Program-made: the position numbers and the translations under genes
Shown: piece by piece, positions 1-7,049 of the stretch
How positions within the stretch are numbered: the first letter of the stretch is position 1
Layout of the letters: each line of letters opens with the position of its first letter
Source: JBDXHU01 sp039989475
Lineage (GTDB): Bacteria > Pseudomonadota > Gammaproteobacteria > Pseudomonadales > Halieaceae
Assembly (NCBI GenBank): GCA_039989475.1
Contig: JBDXHU010000005.1
Location: forward strand, 62,001 to 126,000
Direction: 5' to 3'
DNA: 64,000 nt
The notes under the pieces: generated by a model
What the model saw: the letters and a program-made list of their open reading frames with translations, nothing else
What the model was told of the DNA's origin: nothing
Database searches by the model: none

Positions 1-53
1 AAAAGTGCTCCGCGTAGCCAACGGAAGGAACTACCTGTCTCGATTACTTTCAT
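1..53 (-). CDS. Start of a gene after tonB (partial; probable TPR protein of the TonB2 operon)
   Basis: An ATG on the minus strand opens a frame that stays open to the window edge. The first residues read MKVIETGSSFRWLRGAL. It starts 14 bases after the tonB stop on the same strand, so it is probably the next gene of the operon. In Vibrio-type TonB2 clusters the gene at this place encodes a TPR protein needed with the TonB2 system. Only 17 codons are visible and no TPR sequence can be seen, so the assignment rests on position alone. Confidence 0.45.
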   Translation of the reverse strand, partial: MKVIETGSSFRWLRGAL

Positions 54-67
54 ATCGCGTTAACCGA

Positions 68-682
68 TCACTTCTCTAGTTCGTAGGTGAATTTGTTCTG
101 CACGCCCGCTACCTCAATGGCCTCGCCATCAACCACCCGGGGCTTGTACTTGAACTTGAGCGAGGCCTTGAGAGAGGCACGCTCGAAAATCCCTGCGGGT
201 TTGCAATCCACTGCTTGCGGGTCACGGATAGAACCATTCTTGGTAACCACATACTCAATAATGCAGTAGCCTTCGATACCGCGTGATTGTGCCCGCCGCG
301 GATAAATCGGTGCCACCTTCACAATTGGCAGGTATTCACCATCAGAGGCACTCATACCACCAGCACCGGCGATAGACACATCAACATTGGCAGCTGGTGC
401 CATGTTGATCGCATCCATATTCATGTCCATGTCCAGGTCCGGTGAATCCAGGTCCGGTGGCGGCTCTTCAGGATCCTCCGGCTTGTCCGGCTTGGCTTCC
501 GCCAGGTTGGTTGAAATCTCAACCTCCGGCATAAAGATATCCGGCAGCTTGCGCGTCTTCTTGTCGTCAATCTGGGGATCGGCCGACGCGATCAAATACT
601 GCATGATGAAAAACAAACCACCGGCAACTGGTACTGCCAAAGCGGCACCGATCGCGAGCCTGACGGTATTATTACGTGCCAT
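68..682 (-). CDS. tonB2: TonB family energy transducer (TonB2 type)
   Basis: Couples the proton-motive force of an ExbB/ExbD complex to outer-membrane receptors. The 204-residue protein has a short cytoplasmic start, one membrane anchor at about residues 8-32, a short acidic/proline-rich spacer (repeated PE, EEPPP and DLD segments) and a C-terminal TonB domain from about residue 115 with the typical YP-x-RA-x-x-x-G-x-x-G pattern (YPRRAQSRGIEG). The compact spacer is typical of TonB2 rather than E. coli TonB. It lies 5 bases after exbD. Its likely clients here are the two TonB receptors at 27-34 kb, which is inference. Confidence 0.9.
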   Translation of the reverse strand: MARNNTVRLAIGAALAVPVAGGLFFIMQYLIASADPQIDDKKTRKLPDIFMPEVEISTNLAEAKPDKPEDPEEPPPDLDSPDLDMDMNMDAINMAPAANVDVSIAGAGGMSASDGEYLPIVKVAPIYPRRAQSRGIEGYCIIEYVVTKNGSIRDPQAVDCKPAGIFERASLKASLKFKYKPRVVDGEAIEVAGVQNKFTYELEK

Positions 683-687
683 AGTCT

Positions 688-1092
688 TTAATCGTCTTCC
701 GTTGCCAGTGATACATCGGTGACGCCAGCCTCACGGGAAGCGTCCAGTACTTTTACAACAGTTTCAGTAGTGGAAGTATTGTCCGCCTGAATTACCACGG
801 CTCCTTTCGGGTTCTCGGCGTGCATACGCTCGACGTTGGCGCGTACCGCGCGAACATCAATGCGACGACCATCCATCCAAACCTGATCATCGCCTGTAAC
901 AGCAATAAGGATGTTTACATTATCCTTGGGGTCAGAGGTTGAAGCTTCCGGTCGGTTCACTTCTACGCCAGCTTCCTTAATGAAAGACGCCGTTACAATG
1001 AAGAAGATCAACATGATGAACACCACGTCGAGCATGGGTGTCAGGTCGATCTGGGCTTCGTCTTCCGCAGCATTTTGTTTCTTTCCGCGCAT
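688..1092 (-). CDS. exbD2: ExbD biopolymer transport protein
   Basis: Inner-membrane subunit that forms the proton-conducting motor with ExbB. At 134 residues it has the normal ExbD length. One transmembrane helix at about residues 16-38 follows the motif DLTPMLDVVFIMLIFF, which contains the conserved Asp of the proton path. The rest is a periplasmic domain. It sits between exbB and tonB with gaps of 9 and 5 bases, so the three are almost certainly co-transcribed and translated together. Confidence 0.93.
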   Translation of the reverse strand: MRGKKQNAAEDEAQIDLTPMLDVVFIMLIFFIVTASFIKEAGVEVNRPEASTSDPKDNVNILIAVTGDDQVWMDGRRIDVRAVRANVERMHAENPKGAVVIQADNTSTTETVVKVLDASREAGVTDVSLATEDD

Positions 1093-1101
1093 GGTTGCCC
1101 C

Positions 1102-1629
1102 TTAGTGATCCGTAGTTAAGTTGTCTTCGAGAAATCTGCTTTCCCGACTCGCTTTACGCGTGATGTAGGTGTTGGCGAACACGCCGGACAGGGCGGCGAC
1201 CATGCCGGCCATTGTCGGAATCGTCGCACGCGAAACACCACCAGCCATTGACTTGGCGTCGCCACCACCGGTCACAGCCATGATATTAAATACTTCGATC
1301 ATTCCCGTGACCGTGCCGAGCAAGCCCAGCAGGGGACACAGCGCGACCATGGTTTTGATGACCGGGAGATAGCGGTTGATCTGGTCCTCTGCCTCGGCAA
1401 TCAGCTTGCGGCGCACCTGGTGAGCTGCCCAGGACTTGCGCTCCGGGCGTGATTCCCAGTTTGCAATTGCAGTACCCGCATCCGCGCGCCAGCCAGAGTA
1501 GAAGTACCAGGCCCGCTCGAAGATCAGCGCCCACATCATGAACAGCAGGATAGCGATTAACCAGAGGACGTTGCCGCCCATGTCCATGAAGCGGGAAACC
1601 GCCTCATACGCACTGTCAAACCAGTACAT
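1102..1629 (-). CDS. exbB2: ExbB-type MotA/TolQ/ExbB proton channel protein
   Basis: Proton channel subunit of the TonB motor. The 175-residue protein shows three membrane segments at about 19-36, 90-112 and 138-155, with the ExbB signature around LCPLLGLLGTVTGMIEVF and the third-helix motif RATIPTMAGMVAALSGVF. It lacks an N-terminal periplasmic extension, which distinguishes it from the upstream TtpC-like paralogue. The short form is usual for ExbB2 of TonB2 clusters. One base separates it from the preceding gene's stop. Confidence 0.92.
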   Translation of the reverse strand: MYWFDSAYEAVSRFMDMGGNVLWLIAILLFMMWALIFERAWYFYSGWRADAGTAIANWESRPERKSWAAHQVRRKLIAEAEDQINRYLPVIKTMVALCPLLGLLGTVTGMIEVFNIMAVTGGGDAKSMAGGVSRATIPTMAGMVAALSGVFANTYITRKASRESRFLEDNLTTDH

Positions 1630-1630
1630 A

Positions 1631-3055
1631 TTATTGCTGACCCAGGTTCGCTTCGGTGTGCTCGGCGATAATACCCGTGGACTGCTCGTTCAGGATGTGG
1701 ATGATGCGCTGGGCGCGACCATTCACAATCGTATGCAGCAGTACTGTGGGAATAGCCACCAACAGACCAAGAACCGTGGTTACCAATGCGCCGGAAATAC
1801 CGCCGGCCATGGCTTTTGGATCGCCAGCACCGAAAATGGTGATGGCCTGGAAGGTAATGATCATACCGACCACCGTACCCAGCAGACCCATCAGCGGTGC
1901 CACCGCAGAAATAATCTTGAGCAATGTCAGCGAGTTTTCGATGGAAGGTGTTTCCTTCATGATCGCTTCTTCCATCTTCAACTCCAGGGTCTCGGTATCC
2001 ATACTCGGATTTTCCTCGTGTACCTTGAGGACGCGACCCAATGGGTTGTTGGCATTGGCGGAGCTGTTCTTGAGCTGGGCATTAACCTTGGAGCTCATTG
2101 AAGACAGTACGATCAGGCGCCAGATGGCGATCAAGAATCCGATCAGGCCCACTGTGGTAATCGCATAGCCCACGTAGCCGCCCTGGTGCCAGCGCTCTTC
2201 CAGCGTAGGGCTGTTGATCAAGGCAGACAGGAAGCCACCACCGGCGGGGCCGGTCGGGTCAACGCCGAACTTGTTCAGGCCACCTGTGGCAGAAACCAGG
2301 TCACGGGCCCAGCCCTGGTAGGGGCCGCTGGGCTGGCGAGCCAGCTCTTCCAGGCTACCCTTCTCAGGTACGTAGGACAGGTATTTGCCTTCCTCGGAAA
2401 CAACATTCCAGGTACCGATGCGGACGACCTGCAGGTCAACCTTGTCACCGTTGGGACGTGAAACCTCGTGCGTAAACAGGGCAACGCGGCCAGATTCAGT
2501 CATCTCGCGCTGCAGCTCGAACCAGACGCGCTCGATTTCCTCAATGCTGGGCAACTGGTCAGAGCCGCTCATCTTGGCAATCAGTTCTTCCAGGAACGCA
2601 CCCCGCCCCTTGAACTGGGTGCTTATCAGTGAGTTTTCGAAGTTGGTAATTGAGTCGCCGGCCGCAGAGGTCAAGTGGCCAAACAGTTCCGCCAGGGTAC
2701 CCAGGCGCTCCTTCAACTGCTTCTGCTTCTCGGCGATCAAGAGATCATTCTGCTCAAAGGTGGTTTCCAGCTGTGCAGATATACGCTCCTGACGGGCACG
2801 CTCTGCCTTGGCTTCATTCAACAAACGCTGCTGGTCGGCCTTGGCATTTTTGAAGTTGTTCTCCCGGGCACGATTTTCTGTCGCCTCGGTTGCCTGACCC
2901 TGCTTCACGAATTCCAGCAACTGGTCGAGTGAACTGGCCTGGGGCTCTGCCGGCGCCGCTGGCGCTGCAGTATCTTGCGCAAAGCTGGTGGCCGTGGCCA
3001 GACTCAATAATGTGCCGACGGTCAGGGCCGCGACTTTTAGTATTATCTTATTCAT
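1631..3055 (-). CDS. ttpC: TtpC-like ExbB-family protein with periplasmic extension
   Basis: A 474-residue MotA/TolQ/ExbB family protein. A signal peptide (cleavage near residue 26, after SFA) is followed by a long charged coiled-coil region at about residues 50-140, a periplasmic domain, then a membrane helix near 293-312 and the ExbB core with APLMGLLGTVVGMI at about 385-400. Vibrio TonB2 systems need an extra ExbB-like protein of this build, TtpC, beside ExbB2/ExbD2/TonB2. Its stop and start nearly touch those of its neighbours. Family and context agree; the receptor it serves is unknown. Confidence 0.85.
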   Translation of the reverse strand: MNKIILKVAALTVGTLLSLATATSFAQDTAAPAAPAEPQASSLDQLLEFVKQGQATEATENRARENNFKNAKADQQRLLNEAKAERARQERISAQLETTFEQNDLLIAEKQKQLKERLGTLAELFGHLTSAAGDSITNFENSLISTQFKGRGAFLEELIAKMSGSDQLPSIEEIERVWFELQREMTESGRVALFTHEVSRPNGDKVDLQVVRIGTWNVVSEEGKYLSYVPEKGSLEELARQPSGPYQGWARDLVSATGGLNKFGVDPTGPAGGGFLSALINSPTLEERWHQGGYVGYAITTVGLIGFLIAIWRLIVLSSMSSKVNAQLKNSSANANNPLGRVLKVHEENPSMDTETLELKMEEAIMKETPSIENSLTLLKIISAVAPLMGLLGTVVGMIITFQAITIFGAGDPKAMAGGISGALVTTVLGLLVAIPTVLLHTIVNGRAQRIIHILNEQSTGIIAEHTEANLGQQ

Positions 3056-3846
3056 TATTCAGCAGCCTCCGGAGCAGCAATCGGGAGAGTCAGAAGATCG
3101 ATGGATGCTTCCTTACGGGCAATACGCAGGCCTTTCATGATGGCGTTGCGATATTCACCGCTATCAAGCTGAACCCAGGAGCGGGCGGCCTGGTCCCAGG
3201 CGCCTGAAACTTCTGTATCTGTCGTCTGATAGAGCAGGGCGACGCGACCGACGCGGAAGAAGTTGACGTCTCGCTCAACACCGTCAATATCCACGCTGCC
3301 CTTGTAGGCATCAATCTTGCGACCGTACTCATTCTCAATCTTGTACGCCTCCAGCACCTGGCGGAATTTCTCTGCCACGCTGACATCGGAGCGGTCAAGG
3401 TTGCTGCGCAGGAACGCGACGCGCTGGCGTCGCTCGTCGATATGGAAAGGCACATCCAGCTCAACGAACTGCTCAAGGCCGTCAATCATGCGGATAACCA
3501 GTGGCGTCATCTGACGCTGGATGACGGTTACCTGCGAGATCGATTCATCGATGTCCTTAACCCGTCGCAGCTGGTTGTCTATCTGCTTCTGCAGCCGCGC
3601 GTTGTAGACCTTCAGGCCGTCAATTTGCTTATTGACGGTCTTGTAGTCCTGGTACAAGGACCGGGTCTCTTCAGCAAGCTTGTCGATCTTGCCTTGCGAC
3701 TTGGCTGCCGCGACGTTTTTATCCTGGCCGACTTTTAAGATCGACTGGAGCGTTTCATCGGCCTGTGCAATGGAGGCAGTTCCAACAAGGGAACCAATAG
3801 CCACCAGCGCAGCGATTCTTAGATTTTTTAATCGATGCATATTCAT
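3055..3846 (-). CDS. DUF3450 family periplasmic coiled-coil protein
   Basis: First gene of the TonB2-type operon. I chose the ATG at 3846 because an AGGAAA ribosome site lies about 9 bases upstream and a normal signal peptide follows (LRIAALVAIGSLVGTASIAQA). A longer frame to 3954 reads through AT-rich promoter-like DNA. The mature protein is about 235 residues, with heptad-rich helices over roughly residues 30-120, then a compact domain. DUF3450 genes are known beside ttpC-exbB-exbD-tonB clusters (for example in Vibrio), and the protein is thought to work with TtpC in the periplasm. Its biochemical role is not established. Confidence 0.85.
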   Translation of the reverse strand: MNMHRLKNLRIAALVAIGSLVGTASIAQADETLQSILKVGQDKNVAAAKSQGKIDKLAEETRSLYQDYKTVNKQIDGLKVYNARLQKQIDNQLRRVKDIDESISQVTVIQRQMTPLVIRMIDGLEQFVELDVPFHIDERRQRVAFLRSNLDRSDVSVAEKFRQVLEAYKIENEYGRKIDAYKGSVDIDGVERDVNFFRVGRVALLYQTTDTEVSGAWDQAARSWVQLDSGEYRNAIMKGLRIARKEASIDLLTLPIAAPEAAE

Positions 3847-3911
3847 GGATGAGCGTTTCCTATAACCAACAACAGATTCTGTTAGAGCCAAACTTGGCGA
3901 CCCACTAGTTA

Positions 3912-3940
3912 TATATAGAAGAAAAAATAGGGTCGGTAAA
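3912..3940 (-). promoter_or_regulatory. Putative sigma-70 promoter of the DUF3450-tonB operon
   Basis: On the minus strand a TTTACC box (3935-3940) and a TATATA box (3912-3917) are separated by 17 bases, about 65 bases before the chosen start codon of the DUF3450 gene. The whole 253-base gap (3847-4099) up to folA is AT-rich compared with its surroundings. I see no convincing Fur box in it. No other gene is apparent in this gap. Confidence 0.4.
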
Positions 3941-4099
3941 ATAAGGGACGGCAATTTAATAACATTAACAAGAATTAAGCAAAAAAAGGCTTGCTAGTGG
4001 GTGAGGCGGGGCGGTGTCTGTGTAGAAAGGTTACATTGGGCCGGTGGCGCCATGACCAAGGTAACAAACTTCGCTGAGACGCCAGGCCCGGCACCGGCA

Positions 4100-4603
4100 C
4101 TAGATCCTCTCGTAAACCACGAAGCTATAATCGAAATCGCCTTCGCTCGCCGCAGAGTGTCGCTCCCGCGCAAGCTCGCGCCACTGGCGACGATCCCAGT
4201 CCGGGAAAAAGACATCACCTGTTACCTCGGCGTGGACCTCGGTAATGTACAGGCGTTGTGCCAGCGGCAAGGCAGCGCGGTATATTTCAGCGCCGCCTAT
4301 GACCATGAGTTCCTCGCTGCCGTCGGCTGCGGCCACGCTCTCCGCCAGCGCCAGAGCGGATTGCAGGTCGGCCACTACCTGCGCACCCTCGGCCTGGTAC
4401 TGAGCCTGGCGTGTGATCACAATGTTGCTGCGCCCGGGCAGTGGCCGGCCAATTGACTCCCAGGTCTTGCGCCCCATTAACACGGGCTTGCCCAGGGTGG
4501 TGCGCTTGAAATACTTGAGATCCTCGGGCAGGTGCCAGGGCATGCTGTTGTCACGGCCAACCACACCATTTTCCGCCACCGCCACGATCAGCGCTAACTT
4601 CAA
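4100..4603 (-). CDS. folA: Dihydrofolate reductase
   Basis: Reduces dihydrofolate to tetrahydrofolate with NADPH in the cytoplasm, recycling the dihydrofolate made by thymidylate synthase. The 167-residue protein has the standard N-terminal substrate region (VVGRDNSMPWHLPEDL), followed by LMGRKTWESIG and the NADPH-binding GGAEIY motif. Its ATG overlaps the thyA stop by four bases (ATGA), so the two are translationally coupled in the order lgt-thyA-folA. Confidence 0.97.
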   Translation of the reverse strand: MKLALIVAVAENGVVGRDNSMPWHLPEDLKYFKRTTLGKPVLMGRKTWESIGRPLPGRSNIVITRQAQYQAEGAQVVADLQSALALAESVAAADGSEELMVIGGAEIYRAALPLAQRLYITEVHAEVTGDVFFPDWDRRQWRELARERHSAASEGDFDYSFVVYERI

Positions 4604-5394
4604 ACTGCTACCGGTGCGGCAATATGTGGCTGCGGCTGGTAGTCAAGCAGCTCGAAGTCATCAAAGCTGTAGCCGAAAATATCTTTCACGGCAGGATTGA
4701 GCCGCATGCCTGGCAAGACACCCGGTGTCCGCTGCAGTTGTTGTCGCGCCTGCTCAAAATGATTGCTGTAAAGATGCGCGTCACCAAAGGTGTGCACGAA
4801 ATCGCCAGGCTCCAGGTCACAGACCTGGGCCATCATCAGGGTCAGCAGCGCGTATGAAGCAATATTGAAGGGGACGCCCAGGAATACATCCGCGCTGCGC
4901 TGATAGAGCTGGCAGGACAGGCGCCCATCTGCCACGTAGAACTGAAACAGGCTGTGACAGGGTGGCAGTGCCATCGAGTCCACCTCGGCCACATTCCAGG
5001 CACTTACAATATGCCGGCGCGAGTCCGGGTTGCTGCGAATTTGATCGACCAGCTTGCTGATCTGGTCAATAGTGCCACCTTCAGGGGTCGGCCAGGAGCG
5101 CCACTGGTGTCCATACACCGGCCCCAGGTCGCCATTCTCATCGGCCCACTCATCCCAGATGCGCACGCCGTTTTCCTTGAGGTAGGCAATATTGGTATCG
5201 CCGCTGAGAAACCACAGCAACTCATACACGATGGAGCGCAGGTGCAGCTTCTTGGTGGTCAGCATGGGAAACCCCTCAGCGAGATCAAAACGCATCTGGT
5301 AGCCGAATATACTGCGGGTACCGGTGCCGGTGCGATCAGACTTGTCGCTGCCCTGTTCGAGAATATGGTTCAGTAAGTCGAGGTACTGCTGCAT
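4600..5394 (-). CDS. thyA: Thymidylate synthase
   Basis: Makes dTMP from dUMP, using methylenetetrahydrofolate as carbon donor and reductant. Starting at the ATG at 5394 gives 264 residues, the same as the E. coli enzyme, and puts the catalytic cysteine of LPPCHSLFQF at position 146. A longer frame exists up to 5466 but adds 24 non-conserved residues overlapping lgt. Other conserved motifs are RSADVFLGVPFN and the C-terminal substrate loop ending PHIAAPVAV. It is co-directional with lgt (13-base gap) and folA. Confidence 0.97.
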   Translation of the reverse strand: MQQYLDLLNHILEQGSDKSDRTGTGTRSIFGYQMRFDLAEGFPMLTTKKLHLRSIVYELLWFLSGDTNIAYLKENGVRIWDEWADENGDLGPVYGHQWRSWPTPEGGTIDQISKLVDQIRSNPDSRRHIVSAWNVAEVDSMALPPCHSLFQFYVADGRLSCQLYQRSADVFLGVPFNIASYALLTLMMAQVCDLEPGDFVHTFGDAHLYSNHFEQARQQLQRTPGVLPGMRLNPAVKDIFGYSFDDFELLDYQPQPHIAAPVAV

Positions 5395-5407
5395 GAAAAA
5401 TCCGTTG

Positions 5408-6208
5408 TCAGGTCGCGCGGCCGCGTGCGCGGCGCCCGTAAGCATTGTAAAGAAGGTAGAGGCCAAGCGCGATCATTGGCAGGCAAAGCAACTGTCCACG
5501 CGTCATCCAGCCAAACGCCAACTGGGTGATGTGGCTATCGGGCTGGCGGAAGAATTCCACGAAAAACCGAAAACAACCGTAGCCCAGTACGAATACCCCG
5601 CCGACCGCCAGCCGCGGCCGCGGCTTGCTGGAAAACCAGAGCAAGATTAAAAACAGCAGCAAACCTTCCAGGGCCGCCTGGTACAGTTGGCTGGGATGTC
5701 GGGGCAATGCCAGGGCGTCCCTCGGGAAGACCATTGCCCAGGGCACATCTGTGGCGCGCCCCCAGAGCTCCTGGCCGATAAAATTACCCAGCCGACCCAG
5801 GCCCAGGCCGATGGGTACCAGCGGCGCGATGAAATCCAGCAGATCGCCAAAATGTATAGTGTGCTTACGCGCGTACAACCAGTTCGCAAAAATCACGCCC
5901 AGCAAGCCGCCGTGAAACGACATACCGCCCTCCCAGACACGCAGCGCCCACAGCGGGTCGTCGGCCAGGCGGTCAAGACCGTAAAAGAGCACATAACCCA
6001 GGCGACCGCCCAGCACGATGCCCATGGCGGAGAAAAATATCATGTCGTCGACCTGGTCGCGCTTGAGCACGGCACCGGGCAGCGCAGCGCGTCGATTGGC
6101 CAACCACCAGGCAAAGGCCAGGCCCGCCAGGTAGGTGAGACCGTACCAATGCACCTTTAACGGCCCAATGGCAATCGCCACGGGGTCGATCTGGGGGTAG
6201 GGGAGCAT
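5408..6208 (-). CDS. lgt: Prolipoprotein diacylglyceryl transferase
   Basis: Integral membrane enzyme that adds diacylglycerol to the lipobox cysteine of prolipoproteins, the first step of lipoprotein maturation. The 266-residue sequence contains about seven hydrophobic segments, the SFHGGLLGV motif and the Lgt signature GLGRLGNFIGQELWGR. It would modify the lipoproteins predicted elsewhere in this window. The gene starts divergently from the NRDE gene, with about 70 bases between start codons, and heads the lgt-thyA-folA group. Confidence 0.96.
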   Translation of the reverse strand: MLPYPQIDPVAIAIGPLKVHWYGLTYLAGLAFAWWLANRRAALPGAVLKRDQVDDMIFFSAMGIVLGGRLGYVLFYGLDRLADDPLWALRVWEGGMSFHGGLLGVIFANWLYARKHTIHFGDLLDFIAPLVPIGLGLGRLGNFIGQELWGRATDVPWAMVFPRDALALPRHPSQLYQAALEGLLLFLILLWFSSKPRPRLAVGGVFVLGYGCFRFFVEFFRQPDSHITQLAFGWMTRGQLLCLPMIALGLYLLYNAYGRRARGRAT

Positions 6209-6278
6209 GTTTGGAGTAAAGCGTCCTTTGGGAGAATCGGTGTATTATCCGCCAGCGCCCGCGCCTTTGACAAACGAC

Positions 6279-7049
6279 ATGTGCCTGATAACTCTTGCTT
6301 ACCGCTCACACCCCGACTATCCGCTGCTACTGGCGGCCAATCGGGATGAATTTTACCAGCGCCCCACTGCGACGCTGGATTTCTGGGATGACGCGCCGGA
6401 ACTCCTGGCCGGCAGAGACCTGGAGGCCGGTGGCACCTGGATGGGGATCACCCGCAGCGGGCGCTTTGCCGCCATCACCAATCACCGTAATCCGCCCAGT
6501 ACGCCGCAAAACCCGCGTTCCCGCGGCATGCTCACGGTGGACTTCCTGCTTGGTGACCAGGCTGCAGAGCAATACCTGCAAGCGGTTGCCCGCCGCGCCG
6601 GTGAATATGCCGGTTTCAACTTGCTGCTGGGCGATGCTGACGGCCTCTATTACTTTTCCAACATTGAAAGCCAGGTCCGGACACTGCCGGCGGGCATCTA
6701 TAGTGTCAGCAATGGCCTGCTGGACTCAGCCTGGCCCAAGCAGCGTATCGCCGAGCAAGGACTGACGACCCTGTTGCAGGCTCCCTTACAGCACGAGCAG
6801 CTCAAGGCCACGGTCAGTGACCGCAGCAAGGCCGACGATACCCAGCTGCCGCAAACCGGTGTTGGTCTCGAACTGGAGCGCACCCTGTCTTCACAATTTA
6901 TAGTCGCAGACGGCTATGGCACGCGCGCCACGACCAGCCTCTGGGTACACCGCAGTGGCGAGGTGGAGTTGTCGGAATCGACCTTTGTTGAGCATGGCCA
7001 GGCGGCGGGCTGCCGCCAACTGGGCTTCAGCCTAAGCGGGCGTGAATAA
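6279..7049 (+). CDS. NRDE (TANGO2-like) family protein
   Basis: A 256-residue cytoplasmic protein of the NRDE/TANGO2 family. The chosen ATG at 6279 gives the family's usual start, Met-Cys followed by LITLAYRSHPDYPLLLAANRDEF, with the name-giving NRDE motif. A frame upstream to 6207 would overlap the lgt start and adds unrelated sequence. Bacterial members are poorly characterised; animal TANGO2 has been linked to heme and lipid handling, and nothing here identifies a substrate. Its 3' end overlaps the convergent ptsP by 23 bases. No clear ribosome site is seen. Confidence 0.85.
   Translation: MCLITLAYRSHPDYPLLLAANRDEFYQRPTATLDFWDDAPELLAGRDLEAGGTWMGITRSGRFAAITNHRNPPSTPQNPRSRGMLTVDFLLGDQAAEQYLQAVARRAGEYAGFNLLLGDADGLYYFSNIESQVRTLPAGIYSVSNGLLDSAWPKQRIAEQGLTTLLQAPLQHEQLKATVSDRSKADDTQLPQTGVGLELERTLSSQFIVADGYGTRATTSLWVHRSGEVELSESTFVEHGQAAGCRQLGFSLSGRE

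Noticed and set aside
3847..3954. Longer DUF3450 protein starting at 3954
   Set aside because: The extra 36 codons are AT-rich, include the likely promoter, and would place the signal peptide in the middle of the protein.
3901..4001. CCCACTAG (3901-3908) and CTAGTGGG (3994-4001) as an attachment site or operator
   Set aside because: Eight-base matching arms 85 bases apart are likely by chance, and no integrase or regulator is near.
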